Assembly (NCBI GenBank): GCA_028583405.1
Contig: CM053243.1
Span: 36,704,281 to 36,768,280 of the forward strand
Source: Pogonophryne albipinna
Lineage: Eukaryota > Chordata > Actinopteri > Perciformes > Artedidraconidae
Length of the DNA: 64,000 nt
Direction of reading: 5' to 3'
Shown piece by piece: positions 20,694 to 32,754 of this stretch. A model generated the notes under the pieces. It ran no database searches. It saw only the letters and a list, made by a program, of their open reading frames with translations, and was not told the DNA's origin. The position numbers were made by a program, and so were the translations under genes. How positions within the stretch are numbered: position 1 is the first letter of the stretch; each line of letters starts with the position of its first letter.

Positions 20694-22258
20694 ATGTGTG
20701 TGTATGTGTGTGTCTATGCATGTGTGTGTATGTGTGTCTATGTATGTGTGTGTGTATGTGTGTGTATGTGTGTGTATGTGTATCTGTGTGTGTCTATGTC
20801 TGTGTGTGTGTATGTGTCTATGAATGTGTGTCTATGTGTGTGTATGTGTGTGTGTCTATGTGTGTATATGTGTGTGTGTGTGTGTCTATGTATGTGTGTG
20901 CGTGTGTGTATCTATGTGTGTGTGCCTGTGTGTATCTATGTGTGTGTCTGTGTATGTGTGTGTATGTGTATCTATGTGTGTGTGTATGTATGTTGCAGCT
21001 TTCACACCAGCGCTTTTCCCTTTCTAGCTCCGAGCTAGAGCTTTTCTGGTTCAGCTCCGGTTTCCCTTTTCTGCTCCCGCTCTGTTCACAAGGCCCAGCA
21101 CACGACCGGTGCTGCCGCTGCTGCGTCATGACGTCACCGTTTACATCGCTGATTTGCTCCGCAACGGCATTACGGCGCTCACAACAACAACAACAACGGG
21201 GAACTGCGTCGGGTCGATGATCGTGTTGCTTTTAATCGCACGAAACCAGAATAAATTGAATAACGACTTCTCCAACCTTATACTTTGCTCCAGAGTGCCG
21301 TGGTTCGTTGTTTATTAATGTGTTTCTGCAGCATTTACCGACCGCTGCAGTGTTGGCTGCTCTTCCACGGGAGTTTATTCTCCTCAGTTAGCTCCCGGTT
21401 AACTCACACTGCAGCGGCCGCTCTAAAGTATTCACTGTCCGACTCACACAAGCAGCTGATACATATCCCCAGTTCCCCTTAGCCTAAGTGAATGTGTGTC
21501 AGTCTGAATTGACGCTGTTTGGCATCACAACGCTGTTATGAAAGTTTCTCTGGTATAAAATGGGTGATGTTAGCATAGCAACCGAAGCTAAACTGACTAC
21601 TTGCTATTCTATTGTGGCATAAACCGTTTTCTACAGGCACATTTTACCGGCGTATTTTTATTATGATTCTACTTGTGATAGTCGGACACGACAACCTGTG
21701 CAGCCCATGTATTGATTCTATCCGATAGCTGCTATAATACAAAACAAAACGTCTGCCTCTCTCCACAATGATCAATAACAGTGAACGGATGGTCAAAGTA
21801 AGGTACAAATAAACAGAATCACACGAAGCCTGGTTAGTGTTGCCTGACTTTATAAAGTGTGTTTATAAGCACTACTGCTAGTAGGCAGGCATGACAGTCG
21901 ACCCATGTTCAGGGGAGGTGGGTTTAGTTTCCTGCACGCCTCGACGTAAGAGAGACGTAAACGACGCCACCTCTTAGCTCCGAAGCTCTTGCCTCTAGAC
22001 CGACAATTTTTTGGAGCTGGAAGTGAACCGGATTCCGGAGCTAAGAGGCGGCGCCGCTGCGGTGTGAACAGAAAAAACCGGCACTTTTCAGGCTCCAGCT
22101 CCGAGCCGGAGCTGAAAACGCGTTGGTGTGAAAGGGGCATATGTGTCTGTTTGTGTATATGTGTGTCTGTTCGTGTGTGTGTGTGTGTGTGTGTATGTGT
22201 GTCTATGTATGTGTGTCTATGTGTGTCTATATGTGTGTGTCTGTGTGTGCATGTGTAT
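20694..22258 (+). repeat. GT/TATG microsatellite split by a MITE
   Basis: Array parts 20694-20993 and 22140-22258 have the same composition and are separated only by the MITE at 20994-22139. They were probably one array. Confidence 0.8.
20994..22139. mobile_element. MITE with CTTTCACACC inverted ends
   Basis: Left end TGCAGCTTTCACACCAGCGC; inverted right end reads TGCCCCTTTCACACCAACGC on the other strand. Flanking TATGT on both sides (20989-20993, 22140-22144) may be a target duplication, but the GT-repeat context makes its length uncertain. The subterminal regions repeat AGCTCCGGCTCGGAGC-like motifs. A one-ended relative is at 56722-56870. No transposase seen. Confidence 0.7.
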
Positions 22259-24624
22259 TTATAAGATAAACTATATTTTTTGATGATCCGTCACATACAT
22301 TGAAAACAGTTATTATGCTGACTTACATGCCACAGCCTCAGAAACCTGGAGTCATCCTCATGCAGAAATCCAGGCAGACCAGGGAGGAGAGCAGCACGTC
22401 GGCTATGGACGTCACCTTGATCCTTGAGTGCGAAAACATATCTTTGTTTTACTTTGGATGCTAAACAGCATAGCCACACAACAATTTATATCACAAGGGC
22501 CCTCCATGAATGAAGAGATTACCATTTTGAAGCAATTGAGGCGTCTGCGATCACACCTGTATCTCATTAGCACAACAACAAGGTGCAATAACATTAACAC
22601 TGCTGTTCCTTCCCCAAACACAAGTATCTTAATAATCAATCTAAATCTATCAGGCTGACCCTCTGCCCCCCAACACACACAGAAAATCCACTCTAGTATG
22701 ATAATAAAACACCAAGAGGCTTAACCGACTCACCTGGAGGTCATAGGCGGTGAAGAGCTGAACTTCAGACACTTCGCCTTTGCGTGCTGCCTTCTTCCTG
22801 AACAAGTTCAACAGCATGCCGATCCAACTCAGCGTAAAAGTGGTTCTTCAGGTTGAGGTTTGTTATCCTGTGAAACTCTGCACAAATATAAAATGACTAT
22901 TTAATTCAGAGTACAATGTATATGTGGACTGAAGGCAGCAGAGATAAACAGAAACATGACATGCTAAATCTGAGTAAACATGCCAAAGTTATCAGTGACT
23001 AAGGCACACAAAATTATTATATAGTTGTAATATCTAAAATATTTTCACCTGTGACTCCATTGTCAAGGCCGGGCAGCGTTCCAGGATCTCTCCAACAGGT
23101 AGCTCATCATTGATGATCTCATTGCGCCGCAGGGCAAAGGTAGTCTGCATTAACTTTGCAATCAAGTTATGGTTTTTATCTCTCATCTAAACACACACTA
23201 GCACCACCACCCCCTCCCCCCAAACGCGGCGCACCTACAGTGTAAGCGCACCACAGTTTCGTTGCTGCGTGGCTCCACAGGCTCCACTAGCGGCTCCACT
23301 AGCACCCCCCCCCCCCCCCAAGCGCGTTAAAGTTTCTCCACTGCAAGGCTTACCGGTGAAGAAGCCCTTTATCTGCCAGTTGCTTCAGTTTCAGCCTAAA
23401 GAGAAAAACCATTGAAGGTTAGCTGGGTTGCAAAGTTTTCACAAAATGATCAGAGAAACACTATTTTCGAGCATAAAATGGCGGCAGGCGGCGAGCTTTC
23501 TTCTTTTGTTACCGCATGGATGTCTGCGCAGGTTTTTATTAACTTAGAGGCATAGAGGATTTACGTTCATTTTATCCACTACAATTACCATAACCATGCT
23601 CAGACATGCATGCAGTAACAAAAAAGAAAAAAAACTGCCGCCATTTGCGGTTCGAATTTTCCAGAGAACTTTTGCAACACAAACGTTCCACTTTGAGATA
23701 TAACTTAAAGCAATATAAAATACTGTCTTACACGTTTAAATCATTTTTCAAGTGAGGCAGATATTAAATCTAGGCTAGCTAACAAGAGCTCAAATCAAAC
23801 ACCATGCGACACAAAGTGCATTAGATGCAGAAATGAATAAAACATCATTTAAATACTGTGCAAAGGCAAGACGTAACTTACCAGAGTAGCGCGGTCAAAT
23901 TCCGGCAGTGAGACTCGAGAGCACGGTGGGCAAAGTATACTTCTGGAAATTTGAGTTTGAGTGATTTCATCCGAGAGGAGCTATAATGGCGGACTCAAAT
24001 GAACGCATGGGTGAGAGCAGTGAGGCAGTGAGGCACGTCGGGGGCGGAGCACATACGTGATGACGTCAGACAGATTCAGTAAAAACATTTGAGTACAATC
24101 CCCAATATGACCCAAAGTGGATGAATACTGTATACACAATATTACAAATCAGTTCATAGTCATCAGAAAATTAGCGGTGAATTAACTTTTATAAATGTTT
24201 GGGTTAAAACAACCCATATTCTTCAAGACACTTGTACTGTTCGGTCTTACAGTGAGTACTACGGCTTCCACAGATGACATTTTTTTATGGATTTGTTGTC
24301 AAAGCACTTAAGATATTCATTGCTATCGGGATGTTAAGAGCATTCCATGGAATATAACAAAAAGTGTATCTCGAGCCGGTTTCTCAAACTTACCTACCCC
24401 ACCTTTAATATTGTATTGTATATTAATAATGTATTCATAAGAGATACTCTATACATAGTTCACTGTTGATATGTATATTATGTATTGTTCCGTTTTGTTG
24501 ATTTTTTACTGTTTATATACTATGTATACGTGTGCTATATTTCTATATTGTAATTGATTTAACTTTTCATTCATATGCAATACTTGTCTTCATGCTGCTG
24601 TGACAAAATATTATAAGTACCAAA

Positions 24625-25130
24625 CCTCTTAAACCCCACGGACCCGCCGAAGGGGCCGAAATCTAACCCATCGATTCGCATCGTGAGATGACACAGAATC
24701 GTTTGGTACATACATTATCACTCTATGATAAGAACTCGAGTTTTTTTGCTAAACCTCTCTAAAAAGGTCAAATGTCACTTGTGTTGCATCAATCTTGATA
24801 CAGGGTACTGATTATATGTTGTACTTTGGATTCCTAAAGCTTTTAGTATACTAACCCATCATCCAAGGGTAGTTTTCACTATAAGTAAAAAATATTTTTT
24901 GGACGGACACTATAATTTACAGTTTTTTACTATGTTCAATCTGAATTTTCTTTAAAATAAAAAACATCTATATTGATTCTGACTTTTCTACATCCAACTC
25001 ACAGGTTTATCATTACTTTGAGATAAAAGATTATTAATGTTCCCCTTTTAGATGTGTAGTTATGGTCATTTCTTCTAAAAATGTCATTTTCGAACCTGAG
25101 ACCTGAAAAACAGGCTTGGGGTCTAACAGG
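24625..25130. mobile_element. piggyBac-like MITE
   Basis: Left CCTCTTAAACCCCACGG and right CTTGGGGTCTAACAGG are inverted; the right end abuts TTAA (25131-25134), while the left flank is CAAA, a likely mutated TTAA. About 0.5 kb, AT-rich, no coding capacity. 25135-26088 beyond it is AT-rich unique sequence up to nqo1. Confidence 0.5.
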
Positions 25131-26088
25131 TTAAACTACTCCTCACAAATGGCCATTTCAGAATAATGTATTTTATATGATAACATTATAATTATTGATG
25201 CATTAATGTGTTCAACTCTTTAACGTTGCAACTGGTAAAGATGGAGCTGATTTCTCTTACTCTAACATAATATAGGTAGAACCAACAGCTATTTTATGTA
25301 ACATGGTCCAGCACCAATTAAGACAGAGAAGCATAAATCCCTCACATTGGATAAGCTGAAACCAGCGGCTGTTGCTGTTGCTGATATTGACACATTTTTC
25401 TAATGACTAATCAGGTTGATTACATTTATTTAGTCCAAAATCCCAAATCATCAATTTTCCTTTTGAGAGCTTTTTAATCGCTACAACTACACTTGACAGT
25501 ACTTATACCTCGGTTAAAATACAGGAAAACTGCCCAACAAAAATGAACAAATAGGGAAAAAAGAAGAGAGAGTTTTGCATGTCATATGCACAAAATATAG
25601 ACTATAATAACAGTAAAGTACTTGAAAGGAATAGGACTGAATTAGATTGAATAATGGAAGGGCCATTAAAAGATTGCTAGACTCCTTCAACACGTCTATC
25701 TTTATTAAAAATGTGTTAACTGGGAGTTAAAGATAACCAATAAAAAACGTTGATACGTTGTGATACCAGTACTTCTTTGATACAGATCAAGGTGTACCAT
25801 GCTACATTAACGGAACTTGAGGGAAGACATACAAGTAGCTAAAAAACTGTACTTTGAGTGAAAAAGTAGGCCTTAATGCACGCAGCTACACACCTGGCAC
25901 TATGCCAGTTGAGTCTTCAGCCTTAGTTGTTGTGTATGCAAATTACAACTATATTAGTTTTTCCACCTAAATAGAAATAGTTTTCAATCATTGTTATTTT
26001 GAATTGTTTTATTTCAGCTTTTATAAATATAAAGCACTTATAAACCAAAACATTGTTATTATGATCTTGTATATAAAGCAGAGAAGTT

Positions 26089-28026
26089 CTACTTCTTGCA
26101 GGCTGGTTTGGCACTACTTTCGTCCGCGGGCTGGGCAGTGATCTGGTTGTCAGGCGGCAGTGGTTTCCCCAGATGGTGTCCTGTGGTGAGGCCGTACAGC
26201 TGCGACTCTCGCTCCTCCCTCACTTTGGGCCACATCATAAACCCCCCCTGAAAGCTGAGGTCAAAGAGCTCACAGGGGGCGAAGTTCAAAGGCTTTTCTG
26301 TCAACAGTCCTTTAAGCCGGGCTCGCCACCCGTCTAGCAGGGCTGTTCGCACGGCGGCGGGACAGTGAGCCGGACTCCAGAATATCTGAGGAGCAAGAAC
26401 CTGAAATCCACAGAAGTGCAGAGTGCCGTTCTGAAAGACACAAGAGACAAATACACAAGAGAGAAACAGGTTAGCAGCTCACCAAACGAGTGCAGCTGTT
26501 TTTATGCGGTTAATGTTGTTTCTTCTTAAATATGCAAAGCACTTTGTGTCTTTTTTGAAAAGTTCCCCATGAATAAATGATTAGGTGTAGCTTTGTGTTT
26601 GCCGTGTTTTTTTTAATAATGTATAAGAACAACAGGCAGTAATTACCTCTTCATAATGTATTTTTGGGTCTGAGTGGCTCACCTGTAGAGGCCACAGCGT
26701 GATGTTGATGTCGCCGTTGATACCGTCAGGCCGAAACATGGTCTGTGTTGCTCCAGTGGTGAAAGACAGCATCGCTTTTTTATCCTTCAAGACAATACAA
26801 AGCATGAGGACAGGAAACACAGATGCCGTTTATAACCCTTTATAATGCAGATGTGTTATAAAATTGAAATTCTTTGATTAAGTGGCAACCTCTGAGAAGT
26901 CAATTGCCTCAAAAATGATACCTATCAGGTGGCCTTGTCTGCCCCTTCTTGTGTCCCTATTGGTTAAAAAAAACAAGATGGCACCTGCCAAAATGTCAAA
27001 CTCAATACATACATTTGTATATGTTGATAATTCATATGATTATCACTATATTTTTTTGTTGTGAATATGTTTAAATCAGGATAAATAGGGCAAATATTTG
27101 CATCATGTTACTTTATTTAATGATGTTGCTGAGTTTGAAGGGATATATGATCCAGGTGAGAGGGGGACTGACCTTGAATATACCGTTATTGTACATCTTT
27201 TGCAGGGAGAAAGCAAAGCCTTGTGTCAGCACTCGGTCTATCCAGCCCTTCATGATGGCCGGCACACTGAACCAGTACAAAGGAAACTGCAAAAAGAGAC
27301 ACAACATGTCACACTGATCTTAAATCGAATGGTCGAATCGGTGTTCTTTTTGCAAATATTGATAAAGGTGCTTTAAGTATACTATAGCTATCATTTTAAA
27401 CCAATGAATACATTCAGAAGAAGAGTTTTTCTAAATAGCAGAGCCAGAGTTAGTGTATACATGCTGTATAGAAATTGGGATTATGGATTAATAAAGTAGC
27501 AATGTGAGTGACCTCTGACCTGGAAGATGACGAGCTCGGCCTCCTCCACTTTGCGCTGCTCCGCCATGATGTCGTCACTTAGACGGCCTTCCATCCAGGC
27601 ATGCGTGGTCTCATCTCCATACTGGAAAAGCTCTGGATTCTTATGGTCACCTGAACACAACACACTGTGAGAACTTTATTGCATTATTATTTATAACTTT
27701 CAAGATGTACTCCTCCATTAGGAAAATAGAGCCACAGACAGGAGGTCAGAAAGAAGTACAAACACATCTTTTGTCTTTCAATTGGAAATTGGCGACAATA
27801 AAAACTATACTATAAGAGTAATATAAACTATAGGAGGTCACCGATGATGTCGTCCTGAGTGGCGTTAGCCCTGAAGTTCATAGCGTAGAGGTCAGACACG
27901 AGCACCTTGTAGCCCTGGGCCTCCAGCTCCTGCATCGCCACGTCACGCACCGCCGCATTGAACGAGCCCGGACTCTGGTGGGCGTACACGATCAGGGCCG
28001 TTTTCTGAGCTGTCACACACACACAA

Positions 28027-28057
<31 letters not shown>

Positions 28058-29500
28058 GTAAAAATTCTCTTTTGGAAAAGGCTTTGAAAATGTATGTTAA
28101 TTGTTAATGGAGGGTCTCTAGTCATGATTGCAGGTGCACTTTAACTTGAATATTAAAGGACCTTAATTTTCCAGTTGCTCAGCCTTTGTGAGGGTTTAGG
28201 CTTCAGGTTAATTTTTGGGGTAAATAATTGGATTGCAAAACATTTAAGGGTGCATATTACACATTTAACCCGTATTATTAAGATTCTCCTAAACTTTTAA
28301 AGTTAAGAAAGTAAAGTATTTTTTAGAGTATTAAACCTCTATAAAAGAAAGTGAAATAACACAATAATGCACTCGAAATATTTAAAAGATTCAAATAAAA
28401 TGTTAATGTTAAAATGAGTTGAGTTGCAGATAAGATGGACGCCAGCTGTTTAATGTCCTCAAATTTAAATTTGTTCACATTTTATGTATCATTTGTGTCC
28501 ATTGGACTGTCTTTAATGTCATTTTATTTATTGGTTTATTCTGATACACACATCTAAGTCATGTCTGTCATTCCAGAGGGATTCCTCCTCGGCTGCTTTT
28601 CCTCAGGTTTCTTCTTTCATTTCCCCCTCTAAAAGGGGAGTTTTTCCCTTCTCAGAATGGAGGGTCTAGGATCGGGGCTGCTGTATGCCTTACGGACTGT
28701 TAAGACCCTTAAGGCATTTGTGATTTGTGAACTGGGCTATATAAACGCAGTTGATTTGACATGACTGGCCATGGAGTTGTTATCATAAAAGGTTAAGGGT
28801 TGAAATGAAAGAATCAGTAAATAATTTACAAACCAACTTAAAGCCATTTTATTCAACCTGTAAAGGGGAGCCTTTGAAGCAGTTGTATTGAGAGACAAAG
28901 CCAGAAATTAATTTCTGTACTGTAAAATAATTTCCTACAAGAATAAACTGCAACTAACAGAAACTTAAAATGAGAATACAAGCACTGGTGTCTCTAATAA
29001 CCTTTGAGGTTATTGAGGTGACATTGTTTTCCCATTAATCTGAATGATAATGCTAATTAAAGTTGATTATTTATGCTTTACTAAAACTATTCTCTGATAT
29101 ATTGATATATTGCTATAGAAAAACTGTGACATATTCATTGATGATAAAAACAAATGAAATGCATAATGAGTATTTTTATTTTTGATATTTTCAGTACATT
29201 TCAGTGATAATAATTCTGTCGCACATAAAGGTGTTTGGTTTCTGATGCGTGCTATTTTTCTACTAACAATGGAAAAAAGGCTCCAAAATCAATGCCAAAA
29301 TGTGCCCGAAGTTTGATTTGTTCAGTGAGAATTTCTTTAGATATCATTACTAATAATATATATATACATAATTAAAGATTAAAAATGTTGCAAAATGTGC
29401 ACAGAGTTTGGTTTGTAGTGCTGATAAGTATCATAGCAGCACTACAAACTGCCGCGGATTAACAGGAAGGGAACAAAGTAAAGAGAATAGGCTCACCCAT
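26089..29500 (-). CDS. nqo1: NAD(P)H quinone dehydrogenase 1 (NQO1, DT-diaphorase)
   Basis: Cytosolic FAD flavoprotein making two-electron reductions of quinones. Six coding exons: 29497-29500 (ATG G), 27842-28009, 27520-27650, 27173-27286, 26683-26784 and 26089-26430. Lengths 4+168+131+114+102+342 = 861 nt, giving 286 residues plus stop, against 274 in human; the extra residues are at the C-terminus (after PPDNQIT). Motifs: [16 protein letters not shown] (FAD phosphate loop region), [57 protein letters not shown] and [13 protein letters not shown]. The long C-terminal domain separates it from NQO2. At positions of human Tyr126, Tyr128, Tyr155 and His161 the sequence has F, L, F and N. The exon 2 acceptor is preceded by a GT repeat. 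No clear antioxidant response element was seen upstream. All splice sites are canonical. Confidence 0.95.
28016..28050 (-). repeat. (CA)n at the nqo1 exon 2 acceptor
   Basis: On the coding strand this is a GT repeat directly before GACAG at the 3' splice site, where a pyrimidine tract would be expected. Confidence 0.85.
28580..28765 (+). mobile_element. Retroposon 3'-tail-like repeat in nqo1 intron 1
   Basis: CTAAAAGGGGAGTTTTTCCC, then GGGCTATATAAACGCAGTTG and ATTTGAC resembles a widespread fish retroposon tail (GGGCTATATAAATAAAATTGATT type). Only the tail is recognisable and its boundaries are approximate. Confidence 0.4.
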
Positions 29501-29703
29501 GCTGTATGTCTGCTGGATCGGTCTGAACTGAAGAGCGGGTTGCTGGGTGCTCTTATAGGCCCTGTGGTGTTCTTTGCGTGAGAAACATGGTCAGAAATCA
29601 AATGGATACATGTGCCTCAAGTCACAACACACTGAAGAGGAAGAGGGAAAAAAACGTCTGCTGTCAAACTAAAACCGGTTTAGTGGAAGGTTTTGAAAGG
29701 GAG

Positions 29704-29858
<155 letters not shown>

Positions 29859-30366
29859 AGGCTGTGGACTCGTTGGTGATAAGATTGGTTTCATTTGGCC
29901 TGGAAAAGAATGTTTGGGTCACTTTTAAGGGATTATCTGTCGGGGTCATGGGGCTTAATAAACTCTTTAATCCGACTTAATTTCACCTCGTTAGGAGAAA
30001 AGTGTATGAAGGCGTCAGTTTAGTAAACCCTGAGCTGTTCGGTCAAGTCCCCATGTTTAATGTCACCTGTCACCAGTCTCTCTACAATCAGGCAGTTATT
30101 ACTGACTGGGGGATAAAAGCTGGCAGAGTTTGTGAGAAAACTTTTGACACACTTCTGAAACAATATGTTGTTGCTATGAGGCTTCCTTCTACACATATTT
30201 AAAGTACTGTACCTTTTTGGACATTACTTACACAATAAGACCATTTAGCGCTTCCATTTAGTTTATTGTATCACATGATCATCACAAGATTAAGTGAACA
30301 GCTACTCATATATAATAATAATATATATTGTGGTGGGATTAATGGTAACAATTGGGGAAAACTGCC

Positions 30367-30600
30367 AACCAGTGTTGCTAAGGTGACAATCGATGACACC
30401 AGCTGATCAATGTGGTGACTATATGCTTCACCTATTTAAAAAAACGGTAACCAAAGGTATAACCTAGACCAGTGTTTCCATAGTTACAATCTGAGACACC
30501 TGCTGACCACTGTTTCCAAAGTGAAAATTGGTGACACCTGCTGACCACTAGGACAAACACATATGCTGCTGACCAGTGTTTCCATGGTTACAATCAGTTC
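30367..30600 (+). repeat. Degenerate tandem repeat (CCAGTGTTTCCATAGTTACA units)
   Basis: Four or five diverged units containing CCAGTGTT(T/G)CC, a GTTACAATC/GTGACAATC segment and GACACCTGCTGACCA. Old and non-coding. Confidence 0.65.
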
Positions 30601-32268
30601 ATTGCAGTAAACAGAGCTGAGCGGTTTGACGTTTTTTTTTTTTTTTGTTGAAAAATGTCTTCTAGCAAATTATTGAGTTATTGTAAAACAAGATAGCTGT
30701 CTGCCCCAGATTAATTTTGATGTCTATCGAAAGCCTCATTTAAAGTTTATTCTGCAGTGAAGTCTTTATCAGTCAAGTCTCTATTTGTGAACCATTTCAA
30801 TCGGGAGGTTATTCTTTTCACTTTATCCTAAAGTTATAGCATCTTTACCTCTTCATCGTGTTTTCTGTTTCAGGATTCCTTACACGTGATGTAGGGAATC
30901 TGAAGTGCATTCTTGTTTCTGCGTGTTTTATTGATAAAAACTAGTCCTATATTTATCTTTCCAATCAGCCAGTGTCCTAACCACAGCTGAACTTGCTCTC
31001 AGTGAGTTATCCTGCGGTGGATCAGACACGCCTGCAGCACGGTGCGTTTCAGGCAAAACAGGCTGGAATGTGACCGGAAAGTTACCTGAACACTTCTCTG
31101 TCAGGCATGAGGGAAATGTCTCTGATGAGATGTCTGCAGGTAAGAGGATATTATGTTACTGTTTGTACCAACAGATACAGTAAGAAGTTGGCAAAGTAGA
31201 TAATGCAACTTAATTTTTTACACCAACAAAATACCTTACTTTGGTAAAATAAGTTTAGAAGTTCAATGCTGCATCAAACGTAATCAAGTAAAGTACAAAA
31301 ACCTTTCATGTTTGTACTTCAGATCCCAACATTGAATAAATGTCCAAAACTCTCCAAATCCTCCATAAATATCCTTTCAAAGAAAAAGTACCAAGTATAA
31401 GCAACACATACCGAAAGGATACTCATTCTGCTGTTAAATGTCTCCTGTGCTTATATTTGATCACATATGACGTATTAGATAACACTGCTGCATTCATTTG
31501 TGAGCAGCATATTACTTTTGTAAGTCTGAGGCCATCTGGTGGATCAACGTGATCTCAGCTCTACCATCATATTTGCCATTTGAGCCTTTTGCATAGTATC
31601 TTGTTGCAGAAGGCTTTAACATTGCAACACTAATTAAAATAAAAACAACTGAGGCAGCTGTTATGACAGTGGTGGTAATATCACAGTTATTACTTTAAAA
31701 ATAATATTAAACGTAAAAGGTGGGGCTAATTTTGATGACGTAATATATTGCATGGTAACTTGTTAATGTACCCACAGTGAACAATAACGTTTTATCAAAG
31801 TAAAGAGTAACATATAAGAGAAATACTCAAGTACAAGTATCTCAAAATGGTACATTAGTTCGCTTCAGGTGTATTCATGTTCCACTTAGAACTAATTGTA
31901 TTAACGTTGATCCATTAACTTTTCATCGAGCACCATCATCTGGCCAACACTGAGATGTTTCCAATGCTTTGGCTCACGGCCAAATACTTTTAGATCTAAT
32001 TACATGTTGTGTAAAAGGTTGATTAATAAACAATAATAAAATGAAACGATAAACATCATTCCTGCTAAACACCATGTTCATTATAGAAAAAACATTTAGG
32101 TATTATATATTGATATATGCTTACTTTATTGTAATATATTTAATATGTTATGCTTTATTGCTCTAGTTGATGAAGATCCTTGCGGCTATACTTGAACCAG
32201 TACCCGGAGCTGCCCCTCTAGTTATTATACTAAATTACTATTACAGATCTGCTAGCTTGTTTTTTAAG

Positions 32269-32754
32269 CAGAGGTTGGACTAAATACATTTCCTCGAGTA
32301 CTGTACCTAAGTACAATTTTGAGGTACTTTACTTGAGTATTTCAATTTTATGCTACTCCACTACAATTTAGAGGTAAACACGTTACTTTACAGATTTGGA
32401 TTAATGATGTGAAATATAATCAACACTTAAATAAGAGTTTAGTTAACTTGAGTAAATTCACAAACTACCCTGCAGTATACAAAACTAGCTGCACCTTTAC
32501 CAGCTTTGATAAACAATTGAATACATCAATATTTATAATCAAAAATGTATAATATATATTATTCTGAAATAGAAAAATCTGCATAATGAGTATTTTTACT
32601 TTTGGTGCTTTAAGTATATTCTGATGCTAATATTGTTGTACTTTTATTGCATAACATTTTGAATGCAGGTCTTTTCCTTGTAACACAGTATTCCTACACT
32701 CTGGTACTGCTACTTTTATTCAAGTATAAGATCTGAGTATATCTTCCACCTCTG
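32269..32754. mobile_element. hAT MITE (CAGAGGTTGG ... CCACCTCTG)
   Basis: Left CAGAGGTTGGACTAAATACA; right CTTCCACCTCTG; flanked by the 8-bp duplication TTTTTAAG (32261-32268 and 32755-32762). Interior has the family's GTACTTTACTTGAGTATTTC motif. 486 bp, no coding capacity. Confidence 0.85.

Larger units (their letters stand above)
18383..23395 (-). pseudogene. SAMD3-like fish multicopy family gene, frameshifted
   Basis: Minus-strand exons in order: 23354-23395 (LKLKQLADKGLL), 23049-23144 (TFALRRNEIINDELPVGEIL), 22734-22884 (CAEFHRITNLNL...), 22327-22422 (ALLPGLPGFLHEDDSRFL) and 18383-18697 (104 codons, ending TAG). The last exon has FALIYALHLSYPKELANTF and FIQKVLMGLDEG, the hallmark tail of an abundant teleost family usually named SAMD3-like or uncharacterized; its molecular function is unknown to me. 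Exons 2, 4 and 5 are open with good splice sites. Exon 3 lacks an AG in the expected place and has a frameshift after AELDR, so the gene is broken here. A 5' UTR-like exon with donor at 23882 lies near a likely promoter (23880-24070, CRE-like TGACGTCA at 24061). The 3.6-kb last intron is swollen by GT arrays and a MITE. Confidence 0.7.
9765..24404. mobile_element. 14.6-kb TIR element in TTAA sites carrying a SAMD3-like gene
   Basis: The left end AGGTGGGGTAGGTAA (9765) is preceded by TTAA (9761-9764). The inverted right end TTACCTACCCCACCT (to 24404) is followed by TTAA (24405-24408). Similarity between the ends continues imperfectly for about 40 bp (GAAACCAGCTCGAG versus GAAACCGGCTCGAG). TTAA duplications are typical of piggyBac and Kolobok; no transposase of either was recognised. 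The interior holds a minus-strand multi-exon pseudogene (18383-23395) and nested insertions. The alternative is two unrelated MITE ends facing each other by chance. Confidence 0.5.
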
